Positions 20,891-31,393 of a stretch of 64,000 bases of DNA are shown one piece after another. Source of the DNA: Phlegmacium glaucopus (Eukaryota > Basidiomycota > Agaricomycetes > Agaricales > Cortinariaceae); contig MU130624.1 of the NCBI GenBank assembly GCA_015039465.1, positions 176,840-240,839 on the forward strand, in the 5' to 3' direction. Within the stretch, counting starts at the first letter, position 1; each line of letters begins with the position of its first letter. A program made the position numbers and the translations under genes. The notes under the pieces were generated by a model. That model was not told the origin of the DNA, searched no databases, and saw only the letters and a program-made list of their open reading frames with translations.

Positions 20891-21496
20891 CTAAAGATCG
20901 TCCTCAATTTTGTTATCCTTGAAATATTCTTCTAACTCTTGTTTCTGTTGGTTGGCCTATTGTTGATCCCTTCATGAATTGACTTTGATCTTGTGTTCCG
21001 AAAGTAAGAGGATTTGATCCATCTTAAGTGCTTTTGCTGCAACATTGATGTCTTTCCACGTTCGAGTGGTGGCGTGATGACTTCCATAGCGAGGGTTATA
21101 GATGACCCAGAGAAGAGAGGCGAATTGTTCAGCAGTGATTCCAGGGAGTTTGATGGCGTCGAACATATTGGTTCCTCGAATCTTGGATTGTGCTATGGTT
21201 TGTCCATCGGCTAAGTCGGAGTCAACGAATGCCAATCGTTCTGAAAGCCAGACGGATTCTCGGTCGAAGAAATATTGATGAACTCGGAAGCGAATGTGTT
21301 CAGTTTGGAAGAAGAAATGACCACCAGCGATATGAAGCATAGGAGGGAATTGACCAGGTCTGAAGATGGGGATTCCATTTTCAGGTGTGATGTCGTCAAT
21401 GTATTCGTGAAATTGGTCGATATCAGTATTCATAGCAGTAGCAGTGTTGAAATTCATGTTGGCAGAAGTAATGCGAGCAGCAGATGCGAGGGCCAT
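20891..21496 (-). pseudogene. BTB/POZ-like ORF inside retrotransposon Y
   Basis: The ORF 21496-20972 (174 residues) has the fungal BTB pattern: IRFRVHQYFFDRESVWLSER, then MFDAIKLPGITAEQFASLLW and VIYNPRYG. BTB domains mediate protein-protein contacts. Past the TGA at 20974-20972 the same frame stays coding-like (QQKQELEEYFKDNKIEDDL, with one TAG at 20959-20957) and ends at 20891, 17 bp before the 3' LTR. A TATA-like TTATAAG lies about 45 bp upstream of the ATG. It is on the same strand as gag-pol. It may be a captured host gene or a normal accessory ORF of this lineage. Confidence 0.65.
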
Positions 21497-21567
21497 GGTA
21501 TGGAAGAGGTGGTAAGGAAATGGGAGGGATAGGTCGTGGGTTCTTATAAGGAGGAATAGAGTCAGAG

Positions 21568-22025
21568 GAGGACTTTACACTCCCCCACATTGTCCAGCCG
21601 GAATTCCGCCGGACTCCAGAACAGTCCGGTCAGAGTCTGGTCAGAGTCCGGTCAGAGTCCGGTGGAAGTCCGGCGGAAGTCTGGTGGAAGTACAAAACAT
21701 GCCTGTATCCCCTCCTAACCTAAGAACGCGCTACCGCGCGGACAGAAAATATCCCCATCCCTAAATATTACTCCTAAGCCCTAGGCCTAAGCCCTAAATC
21801 TAAATATAACCCTAAGCCTAACCTCTAAATCTAAATATAACCCTAAATTCTATCAAAAGTCCGGCGGACTGTGACCAGACATACAGTCCAGGCATTTTTC
21901 TACTTTCACCGGACTCTGACCGGACTCCGACCGGACTCTCACCGGACTTTTACCAGAATTTTAGTGGAGTCCGCTGGACTTCCGCCGGACTCCGGCCGGA
22001 CAACGTGGGGGACTGTAAAGTACAC
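21568..22025 (-). mobile_element. E6: about 458 bp E-family element with telomere-like centre
   Basis: The left end GAGGACTTTACACTCCCCCA (3'-type) and the right end inward GTGTACTTTACAGTCCCCCA (5'-type) continue into TTGTCCRGCCGGA. Subterminal words are TCCGGTCAGAG and CCGCCGGACT. The centre is CCCTAAGCCCTA and ATAACCCTAAG, complementary to TTAGGG-type repeats. Possible flanking duplication is AGAGGAG, with an ambiguous boundary. It lies in the upstream region of the BTB-like ORF. Confidence 0.8.
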
Positions 22026-22731
22026 GAGAGGAGTCATAAATATGAGTGGGGATATTCTTAGCGTATGACTCAGTGTTCTCCAGTAAGGTTACCGTCTTCA
22101 TCTCCGTCAACGTCGTAGAATCCGGTATAAATCATTGTTTGTGTTGTATATAAACACCAACCAGAGAGCAGTGGACCAGACCTTAGGTCAAGAGACTCCC
22201 TGTTGTTCATTTAGGGAAGGTATAACCTTGACTTTTAACACACAGAGGTAAGAGGAAAGAATAGAGAAGAGAAGGAGGAGGATGAAGGTCTTGGAAGATG
22301 AATGAGGTATAAGACGAGGATGAGGATGAGCAAGAGAGAGTCTTCAGTAAGACTATAGCGGTTGAGGGATAGGAGATAGATTGACAGTAAGGGGCAAGAA
22401 AAGCGAACTTGAGGAAGGAATTCACTGGAATTCCACTGAGATGATGATTGTGGGGGGGTAAGAATGAATTGAACTGAACTACCTATCCTGGTACAAAAGA
22501 GCAGTATTTATACCCTAAGGATGAGGCTATGTAAAACAAATAAAAAAAGAAAGGAGTACGCGCTGTCAAAGGAAGAAAGATAAAGAGAGGACAGCTGCGA
22601 GAAGAAAAGAACAATGGAAAAGAAGAAGGAACAATAAAAAAATCTGTAAAGTGTCAAAGTGCGAGAGAAAAGAAGAGAAGGCAGTGTACATAGTCCAATA
22701 GCAAAAATATATCGACTCCATAGGCGTGTGG
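22026..22731 (-). promoter_or_regulatory. LTR-like promoter region with TATA box
   Basis: On the minus strand the repeat arm continues into ordinary U3/R-like sequence. GGTATAAATACTGC lies at about 22515-22500, followed by a pyrimidine-rich leader. No gene is visible. It is probably the remaining part of the LTR that starts at 23485, but I could not find a convincing CA end. Confidence 0.4.
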
Positions 22732-23485
22732 TCATGTCAAAAATGTGAAAGGTCCTGAGTCAACACTTGAAAGGCGCAGCCTTGTTCCCGAGAAAACACT
22801 ACTTGCCCATGGTCCCATGTCGCGCAGCCTTGATAACACTTGACACTCTGCGAGAATAATCCTCTGCTGCTGATTCATCTGCAATTCCTGCTTAGTCGTG
22901 ATCCTCCTGGACTTCCTAAATTGTCATAAAGAGGGTGGGAAGGCTTCAGGTACCGCGTGAATGATGGTTTTGGCAGTGAATGATAAGATAAGAGGTAGAT
23001 GAGTGAGGATAGGGGACTGAGTGAGATCCAGGAGCGAGGTATGGCAAGATAGATAGCTGAGGCGAAGACTTGTGGGTCCATAGCCACAACAACAATGACA
23101 AAGCCTTTGACATAATGGGAGATGTAGCTGATGCGTCCATAAACGGGCCGTTCTTGAAATGATGGACCAAAGATACGATCAAACGCGAGCCGATGACCGA
23201 TGCGAATAGTAGATTGATCGCTTTGTTGTATCACTAGCCAAGGGACAAACGGATGGTAGATGTTAAGGAGCATGTCGATAGTGTAAATGATAGACAACAT
23301 AGTGGAAGACATTGAGGATATGATGAGCGATGAGGATGTTATTGTTGAACGAATGGTTTTGTTGACCAGGAACGCGATTCAGGGCCGCTTCCAAAATAGG
23401 TAAGCAAATTTAAAGTCCGCTTATTTTCATAATGGCGACTTTTAAGCTTTCTTCTCACACTACCAATCAGTATTGGTGCGCGACA
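22732..23485 (-). repeat. Left arm of a 754-bp inverted repeat (LTR-like)
   Basis: On the minus strand it begins TGTCGCGCACCAATACTG and runs to CATTTTTGACATGA. The partner is 24813-25566 in the opposite orientation, equal in length and differing by scattered substitutions. Both arms keep an open frame of about 145 residues (HPFVPWLVIQQSDQSTIR, VVVAMDPQVF, SHPLYDNLGSPGG). The TG start and position downstream of a pol end fit an LTR. Confidence 0.7.
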
Positions 23486-23568
23486 CCGGTTCCGTAGATG
23501 TCGGGATTGGAGTCTTCTTCCTTTTTGACTTTAGATTTGCATCGGCAGGTATTGCCATCAGTTTGTCC

Positions 23569-24567
23569 TCAACACCAGGCAATGTGATCACAGAAGAGGG
23601 GAAGTCGACAGTGGGAGCAGTTTTCTGGTTCTCGTCGTCTTCGTTTGGGAGCGGAGGTTCTGTCTTCTTCTTGATTCTTGGGGCAATTACTGGGCCAGTG
23701 TCCAGGGGCCACCCTTTTGCAGGAGGGGCATTTGTAGGCACCACATTCTTGTTTGCGATGTCCAAGAGTACCGCATTGAAAGCATTTGGGTCGACTAGTG
23801 GGTGCTCGTGTCGTATATGGGATGGATTGGATGAGGGGAATGTTAACTTCAGACGGTTGTCGAGTGAGTGGTTGGGGGCGTATACGAGTTCCAGTTTCTT
23901 TGGAAGGGTTACTAAGAGGAATGTTATTTGGGAATGTAACAGGAGAGTTAGGGGGAGCAGGGATCCAAAGGTTGACAGTTGGGATTGTTAGGGTCAGGGT
24001 CTGTTCGATTTGTTTACTAAGCCCATTGATTTCAAGGCGAGGGATAAGTTGTCGAATATTGTGTTCTTGAGTTGCATTTGTTTGTCGTAATTCTTGTGCC
24101 ATTTTGATAAGGCCTTCGGCCATCTTTTCTAAGGTATTAGCTTGAGGAAGTACCAGCTGATGGTGGCAGTAGGCAATATCAAATGTTTTAAAATCGGAGT
24201 CGTGGGTCCAATCTTGAAGGTGGTCTCGTACGTAGGTTCGGTAATGGGAATATGTGGGGAATTGAGAGTCAAATATTTGGGTGATATCTTGGATTCTAAA
24301 TTGTTGGTTGGTGGTAGTAGAGCTGGTAGGGGAGGATGGGGGAAGCAGGGATTGCGTAGCAAGGAATGTGGTGTGGACATTGAGGGGTTCGTTCTCAAGG
24401 ATAGTAGCAAGGGAGGTGGTAGTACTGAGGGTGGTGGTGGATGACGGGGTTGTTGACGAGGGAGTCATAGAGGGAGTGGTCAGAGGGGGGATATTTTCTT
24501 TGTTGTGGTCACTATAGTTGGTGTCGATCTTTGTAGGCTTGGAGGAGTTCTTGTGCATTGGTGACAT
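23569..24567 (-). CDS. Second zinc-knuckle ORF downstream of pol in the retrotransposon
   Basis: 332 residues. It starts inside the end of the chromodomain frame, overlapping it by about 55 bp in another frame. The N-terminal part is Ser/Thr/Pro-rich (DHNKENIPPL), the middle helical. The C-terminal 71 residues hold CFQCGTLGHRKQEC (about 262-275), CPSCKRVAPGHWPSNC (about 280-295), a basic KRRRREP stretch and CSHC..C..H..C. It thus looks like a nucleic-acid-binding, gag-like accessory protein. An overlapping frame (23765-23460) is also open. No stops or frameshifts disturb it, unlike the neighbouring pol. Confidence 0.7.
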   Translation of the reverse strand: MSPMHKNSSKPTKIDTNYSDHNKENIPPLTTPSMTPSSTTPSSTTTLSTTTSLATILENEPLNVHTTFLATQSLLPPSSPTSSTTTNQQFRIQDITQIFDSQFPTYSHYRTYVRDHLQDWTHDSDFKTFDIAYCHHQLVLPQANTLEKMAEGLIKMAQELRQTNATQEHNIRQLIPRLEINGLSKQIEQTLTLTIPTVNLWIPAPPNSPVTFPNNIPLSNPSKETGTRIRPQPLTRQPSEVNIPLIQSIPYTTRAPTSRPKCFQCGTLGHRKQECGAYKCPSCKRVAPGHWPSNCPKNQEEDRTSAPKRRRREPENCSHCRLPLFCDHIAWC

Positions 24568-24812
24568 TTTGTTCAGGTTCCCAGGTGTTTTCTGCAGTTG
24601 AATATCCTTTCCATTTTATAAGGAAAGCGTATCCTCTTCCCTGTCGTCTGTGGGAGATTATTGACTCGACTTTGTACTCCGGTTGGCCTTCGATAAGGTC
24701 AGGAGGTGGTTGTGGGAAGTTATCGCCATAGACTCCATTTGTCTTGTAAGGGGAAAGTAGCATGATATGAATGACTGGGTGAATTCTCCAGGAGTGAGGT
24801 AATTCTAGGCGG
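24512..24812 (-). pseudogene. Pol C-terminus: integrase end and chromodomain
   Basis: The frame LPHSWRIHPVIHIMLLSPYK, then FPQPPPDLIEG, leads into a chromodomain with YKVESIISHRRQ, YAFLIKWKGYS and NTWEPEQN, ending ELLQAYKDRHQL. Chromodomains of this class steer integration to heterochromatin marks. It is cut on its upstream side at 24812 by the inverted LTR-like arm; the missing 60 or so residues up to 26446 would lie in the gap. Whether it belongs to Y or to a second element is not settled. Confidence 0.7.
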
Positions 24813-25566
24813 TGTCGCGCACCAATACTGATTGGTAGCGTGAGAAGAAAGCTTAAAAGTCGCCATCATGAAAATAAGCGGACTTTGAATTTGATTACCT
24901 ATTTTGGAAGCGGCCCTGAATCGCGTTCCTGGTCAACAAAACCATTCGTTCAACGATAACATCCCCATTGCTCATCATACTCTCAATGTCTCACACTATG
25001 CTCTCCATTGTTTTCACTATCGACATGCTCCTAAGCATATACCATCCATTCGTTCCTTGGCTAGTGATCCAGCAAAGCGATCAATCTACTATTCGCGTCG
25101 GTCATCGGCTCGCGTTTGATCGTATCCTTGGTCCATCATTTCAAGAACGGCCCCTTTATGGACGCATCAACTACATCTCCCATTACGTACAAGGCTTTGT
25201 CATTGTTGTTGTGGCTATGGACCCACAAGTCTTCCCCTCAGCCATCTATCTTGCCATCCCTCGCTCCTGGATCTCACTCAGTCCCCTATCCTCAATCATC
25301 TACCTCTTATCTTATCATTCACTGCCAAAACCATCATTCACGCGGTACCTGAAGCCTTCCCACCCTCTTTATGACAATTTAGGAAGTCCAGGAGGATCAC
25401 AACTAAGCAGGAATTGCAGATGAATCAGCAGCAGAGGATTATTCTCGCAGTGTGTCAAGTGTTATCAAGGCTGCGCGACATGGGACCATGGGCAAGTAGT
25501 GTTTTCTCGGGAACAAGGCTGCGCCTTTCAAGTGTTGACTCAGGACCTTTCACATTTTTGACATGA
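24813..25566 (+). repeat. Right arm of the 754-bp inverted repeat, running into an assembly gap
   Basis: Plus-strand TGTCGCGCACCAATACTG to CATTTTTGACATGA, stopped by N. If it is a full LTR-like copy of the left type (about 1.3 kb), its remaining part would occupy much of the 819-N gap. Confidence 0.7.
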
Positions 25567-26385
25567 NNNNNNNNNNNNNNNNNNNNNNNNNNNNNNNNNN
25601 NNNNNNNNNNNNNNNNNNNNNNNNNNNNNNNNNNNNNNNNNNNNNNNNNNNNNNNNNNNNNNNNNNNNNNNNNNNNNNNNNNNNNNNNNNNNNNNNNNNN
25701 NNNNNNNNNNNNNNNNNNNNNNNNNNNNNNNNNNNNNNNNNNNNNNNNNNNNNNNNNNNNNNNNNNNNNNNNNNNNNNNNNNNNNNNNNNNNNNNNNNNN
25801 NNNNNNNNNNNNNNNNNNNNNNNNNNNNNNNNNNNNNNNNNNNNNNNNNNNNNNNNNNNNNNNNNNNNNNNNNNNNNNNNNNNNNNNNNNNNNNNNNNNN
25901 NNNNNNNNNNNNNNNNNNNNNNNNNNNNNNNNNNNNNNNNNNNNNNNNNNNNNNNNNNNNNNNNNNNNNNNNNNNNNNNNNNNNNNNNNNNNNNNNNNNN
26001 NNNNNNNNNNNNNNNNNNNNNNNNNNNNNNNNNNNNNNNNNNNNNNNNNNNNNNNNNNNNNNNNNNNNNNNNNNNNNNNNNNNNNNNNNNNNNNNNNNNN
26101 NNNNNNNNNNNNNNNNNNNNNNNNNNNNNNNNNNNNNNNNNNNNNNNNNNNNNNNNNNNNNNNNNNNNNNNNNNNNNNNNNNNNNNNNNNNNNNNNNNNN
26201 NNNNNNNNNNNNNNNNNNNNNNNNNNNNNNNNNNNNNNNNNNNNNNNNNNNNNNNNNNNNNNNNNNNNNNNNNNNNNNNNNNNNNNNNNNNNNNNNNNNN
26301 NNNNNNNNNNNNNNNNNNNNNNNNNNNNNNNNNNNNNNNNNNNNNNNNNNNNNNNNNNNNNNNNNNNNNNNNNNNNNNNNNNNNN
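25567..26385. other. Assembly gap (819 N)
   Basis: Unknown sequence inside retrotransposon Y. The 289-residue ORF across it is an artefact. Confidence 1.
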
Positions 26386-26445
26386 CGTGCTGTTCAGTAC
26401 TGGCTTGTGTAATGGGCTCCGAAGTGGGGTAAGTTTTATCCTCTA

Positions 26446-29400
26446 TTACACACCGATCTTAGTGCTATGGAATTTGATGCTATGCTTTGGGAGTTCATGG
26501 GCCGCATTGGCTTCTTTCCGTGCTTCTTGGAGATTGATAAGGCGTTCTTGGGTGTCAGGGATGTTGGTTCTAGGGAATGCGGTGGGGATAGTGGTTGGGT
26601 TGTAACCCATTTGGAGGAATAGGGGAGATTCTTTTTGCGTAGCATGTGGTTTGGTATTGTAAGAGAATTCAAGGGTGGGGAGGTATTGTCGCCATTGATC
26701 AGGGTTATTTGTGCAGAAGATGGATAGATAAGCTTCAATTTCTTGGTTTGCTCTTTCGGTAGCTCCGCCTGTCTGTGGGTGATGGGCTGTGCTCATGACT
26801 AGGTTGATACCAAGAAGTCATCCTAATTCCCGAAAGACGTGAGAGGCGAATTGGGGGCCATGGCCGGAGATAGCTTTGTTCAGTAATCCGTATCTTTTGT
26901 AAAGTGAGTCAAGTAAAATAGAGGCGGTTCTGTTGGCATCGATTGTTTTGTGGCATGGAGTTGGAATTACCCCCTTCGTAGATCCGTGGTTGACCATGAC
27001 CATGATAGAGTCAAAGCCGTCGGAGGGAGGGAGATCCATGATGAAATCCATAGTGATCAGAGAGAATGGGTGGAGTTGTTCTGAATGAATAGGTTGTAAA
27101 GGTGGGGAAATAGGGTGTCGGTTTATCTTGTGTTGTTGACAGATGGCGCAGCCATCAACGTAGTTTCGAATGAATGTAGCCATCCCAGGCCACCAATAGT
27201 CGCGTTGGACTAGGTTTTGGGTAACAAGGCGGCCAGGGTGTCCAGCAGGGATAGAGTCGTGATGTTTTTGAACAATGTTACAGCGTAAGTCCATGTTATC
27301 AGGTACGTAGCAGCGGTTTTTATAGAAAACCAGGTCACCATCGGTTCGCCAATCACTAAGGGCGGAGCGCATAGGGAGGGGCCCGCCATGGAGGATCACA
27401 TGTAAGGCGGTTTTGACGACGTCGTCCATTTGTTTTGTAGAGGTTATGAGCTCTTGGAGTTCCATGTCGATGGCGTTAACGAAAAGATTGTCAGGGAGTA
27501 ATGTGCGGTCTTCGTTGTCGTTGTCCATCCCAACAGTAAGGTCGGCGTGCCATAAAAGGGCATCAGATTGAACCATTTGGGTTCCGGGTACGTGTGTGAG
27601 GTGAATGTCAAATTCAGAGAGGAAAAGACTCCATCGAGCTTGTCGTCGATTGAGTTTCTGAGCGGTTTTGAAGTAGGTTAGGCTCTTGTGATCAGAGTGT
27701 ACGGTGACTGGGTATGGGTTTCCCATCAAATAGTGTCGCCATTCTTTGAGGGCTCGAATAATTGCTAGAAGTTCTCGGTCGTAGATTTCGTAGTTTCGTT
27801 CCGTATTGTTGAATGATTTGGATAGATATCCACAGGGGTGCCAGTCTCCGTTGTTATCTTGTTGTTGTAGTACTGCTCCTGAGGCGTATTTAGAGGCATC
27901 TGTTTCGAGTTCAAAGGGTTTTGTTGCGTCAGGCATTCGTAGAACTGGGGATTCGGTGAATTTCCTTTTCAGTGTTTCGAAAGCTTGGCTTCATTCGGGT
28001 GTCCATTCGAATTTGGTGTCTTTTTTGAGTAGGTCGTTAGGTGGTTTTGTCATATTGCCATATCCTTGAATAAATCGTCGGTAGTAGTTGCCAAAGCCTA
28101 GGAATGAGCGGATTTCGTGTACTGAAGTAGGTGCAGGCCAGTCAGCGATTCCAGCGAGTTTTACAGGGTCCATAGTGAGTTTGTTTTCTTTGATGACTAG
28201 TCCTAAGAATTCCACTTTGGTTTGCCAGAAGGCGCATTTCTCAGGTTTAAGGTACAGGTTGTTGTCGGCAAGGCGTTGGAGGATCCGTCTGGTGTTTTCC
28301 ATGTTCTCAGCAATTGTTTTGGTGAATATGAAGATGTCATCCATGTAGATGACGACCCATCCTTCAGTGGTTTCAATTATGAATATGTCGTCCATCATTG
28401 CTTGAAACGTGGCGGGGGAGTTACAGAGTCTGAAGAACATGACTGTGGGTTTGAATAGTCCTTTGTTGGTTTTGAAAGCTGCTTTCCATTGGTCTCCGTC
28501 TCGAATGCGTACATTGTTGTAACCCCATCGGATGTCCAATTTGGTGAAGTATTTGGCGCCTTTGAGTTTGTCAATGAGTTCGGAGATGAGGGGAAGTGGA
28601 TAGGTATTCTTGACTGTTCCTTCGTTTAGCGTTCGATAGTCTTGTGTAGGGCGTACTTTTCCATCTTTTTTGTCGACGAAAAAGAATGGTGATGCCATGG
28701 GGGATTTGGATGGTCGTATGTAGCCTTTGTCGAGGTTTTCTTTGAGGAATTTGTCTAGTTCAGCTTGTTCCGGTAGTGTGAGTGGGTAGACCTTGCAGTC
28801 GCAAGGTATGAAGTCGTCTTTAAGGTCGATGGCATGATCGTAGGGTCTTGCTCCAGGGAATCGTTCTGCGGTTTCCTTGTCGAAGATACGCCAATAATCC
28901 ATAAGTTCCGATGGTATCATTTCTTCCAGAGTTTTCTCGTCTTTCTTCGCATTTTGTTCACTTGCTAAGGCAGTAGAGACATTGGTTTTGTTGACCCAGA
29001 GTTCGTTGTCCATGACGTGGTTGATAAAAGCGGCGACCAGCTCGGTTTCGCTGTCATCGAGGTTGAGTTTGATGGTTTCATTTTCATCGTCCAATTTTAG
29101 GAGTGTTGAATTGAGGGGTGATTCCTCATCTTCGACTTCTTCTATTGTGGCTTTCGGAAGAGTTGGAGTTTCGGGGATCGAGGTGACTTGTTCTCTTTTT
29201 CTCCAATCGGGGGAATCACTTCTTTGCAATTTGGTCTTCTTCTTTCTCTTTTCTCTCCATTTCTCTATTGTTTCTTTCATTTCTTCTTCTACTTGATTGT
29301 ATCGTGTTTCGTCGATTTCCATCCTGTTTAAGGTGGTGGTGTGGGCGTTTTGCATTTCCCGTAATCGTTGTTGATTCCTTCAATTGTAAGTCAGGGCTAG

Positions 29401-29874
29401 TTGGTGTTTTCCCATTGGAAGATGCATTCGTCCAGTTTCCCAGTCTATTTGGGGTTTATGGGCTTGGAACCAGGGGAGTCCAAATATGACATCGGCGCTT
29501 GCAATTGTGACAATATGAAGTCGTTCCATCATCCAACTGTTGCCTTGTTGATATCTGATCCAGGTGTAATGCGTGATTTTCCCATTGGAGTTAGAGGATC
29601 CGTCTGCGTTTTGGGGGAGTATCAGTTTATCGAGGGGGTACAGGAGTACTTGGTGTCGTTTGGCGAAGCCGGCGTTCATAAAGAGTCCGCCTGCTCCAGT
29701 GTCCATAAGAATTCGGGCGTCAACAATTTTGTTCTCTTTCTCAGTTTTGCACGTGATAGGGGTCTGTAAGATCATAGATTGTTCTCCCATCTCGGCTACT
29801 AATACAGAAGAAATCATCAGCGACACAGACATTGAAACTGTGTGCTTGCCTAAAAATCCTGGTCCTTGACTACT
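26446..29874 (-). pseudogene. Y pol: protease, reverse transcriptase, RNase H, integrase
   Basis: One frame with stops at 29382-29380, 27993-27991 and 26820-26818, all TGA. In order: protease with ILMDTGAGG; reverse transcriptase with [18 protein letters not shown] and catalytic YMDD near 28340; RNase H starting FELETDASKYASGAVL, with TVHSDHKSL; integrase zinc finger HPGR..C.ICQQHK, core TMDFIMDLP, then ISGHGPQFAS where the second catalytic Asp is expected but Gly stands, and STAHHPQTGGATERANQE. The frame becomes unlike relatives before 26446. Upstream it overlaps gag in the -1 frame. It is inactive. Confidence 0.85.
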
Positions 29875-31064
29875 TCGTCTATCAACTTCTCTTTTTCTTC
29901 TACATCCATATCTTCAACTAGGTTGCGTATCATGGCTCGAGCAGTAGCGGCTGTCTTCTTGAATCCGTTGAATTTCTTGTAACTGCTGTTGTTTGGTTTG
30001 ACATAGTTCGAGCTTGTGTTTGGGGTGTTGTTTTGTTTGGAGCAGCATTCTCGGGCGAAGTGTCCTATCTTGTGGCAGTGGAAGCATCTTCGTTCTTTCA
30101 TGTGTTGTTCGTGTTCTTCTATAGTGAGGCGATCGATCTCGGTTGTGTCGATATCCATAGCATTGGGATCATGATGATGATTAACATAGCATGGCGCAGG
30201 ATAAGTTTTCTTGGCTTGGGGGGTGCTTCCAGTTTTTTGCTGAGTTATTTCCTTGCATCATTTGTATTGGAGGTCGAATTGAGAGGCTTTAGCGTACCAA
30301 TCTTTGATAGCTGTAGGGGGGTTCTCAAGTCCGTAGATTTTCTGTAGGAGAGAAGTGTGGATTCCTTCCAAAAAATAATTGATAAGAGTTTTGTCGTCTT
30401 TGATTTTAGATCTTCCAGCGAGGATTCTGAATTCTGTGATGTAATTATCTACCAAGTTGGTTCCTTGTCTGAGTTGGCGTAGTTGGGCTCTGGCTTCTCC
30501 TTCGGCGTTGGCGGCTAAGAATGCTTCTTTGAGTTTCTTGATGAAATTGGCATAAGTTCCAAAGTCTGGGGGTGTGGTAGCGAGACATTCGTCAAGGAAG
30601 GCTTCTTTCCAGATTTTAGCAGTTCCGCCAGTGAGGAATGAGAGGATAAAGATGATTTGTTTGGCTTCGGAGTTATAGATTGAATCGTTGAGAGAGAGGT
30701 ATACTCGACAGTCCTGGAGGAAGGACAGGAGTCCGTCTCGATCTCCATGGTATGGCTGCGGGGGGTTGATGCGTACTTCTTTTGACATTTTGTCGTCGTC
30801 GTCTTCGTGGTCACTAGTTATATCCCAATTGGATTTTGGCTGTTGAGTGGGTGTTTCGGGTCCAAAGGGAGCAGGTGGTAATGGGGTGGGTGTTTGGAAT
30901 GGGGAGGGAGCAACGGGTGGTGTGTATACTGGGGTTTTGACTTTTCCTGAGGTAGACGGTTGAGGAGTTGACAGTGTCTGAGGAACTGGTTGGTCTGTTG
31001 CGGTTGTTCGAGGGTTTCTTCCTACTTGTTCTTGTCTTGGTTGTGTTGTAGAGCTGTGGCTCAT
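29850..31064 (-). pseudogene. Y gag with zinc knuckle
   Basis: A frame of about 405 residues. Pro/Thr-rich head, gag core (FLQDCRVYLSL, LSFLTGGTAKIWKEAF, LRQGTNLVDNYITEFRILAG), then the zinc knuckle CFHCHKIGHFAREC near 30075. A single TGA (30260-30258) lies between core and knuckle. The frame ends KDQDF and TAG at GGATTTTTAG, where the pol frame, one base back, continues as PGFLGKHTVS. Confidence 0.85.
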
Positions 31065-31393
31065 GCGTTCTGGCTCAGGAAGTTTTTCTTCGAGAGGTTC
31101 TTTGTTGTCGGTGTCGTATTGACTGCTTCCGGTTGTGTCTTCTTATGATGACTCGATAGGGGCTTGGTATTTGCCCTTTGACATCGTGGTGTATTATCTC
31201 TTGAGATCCGTTGGTGTTGGCGACCACACGATCTTCTTATGACTCCGTTGATATGGGCGATCACACGAGTTCGGGTTACGAGGATGATCCAAGTAACTGC
31301 TGGTTTTGTTGGCTAGTGCATGTTTTGTTGGGCTCCAGAGGGTAAGGTTTGTCTGCGCTTAGAGAAGCAGACACAAGAGTAGTTTAGACCTTT

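Noticed and set aside
22118..23490. CCGGT at both sides as the 5-bp target duplication of the left LTR-like arm
   Set aside because: The left copy is not followed by a TG start, so the match looks accidental.
25563..26432. 289-codon ORF
   Set aside because: It consists almost wholly of N from the assembly gap; the same holds for the ORFs at 37885-38289 and 52061-52374.
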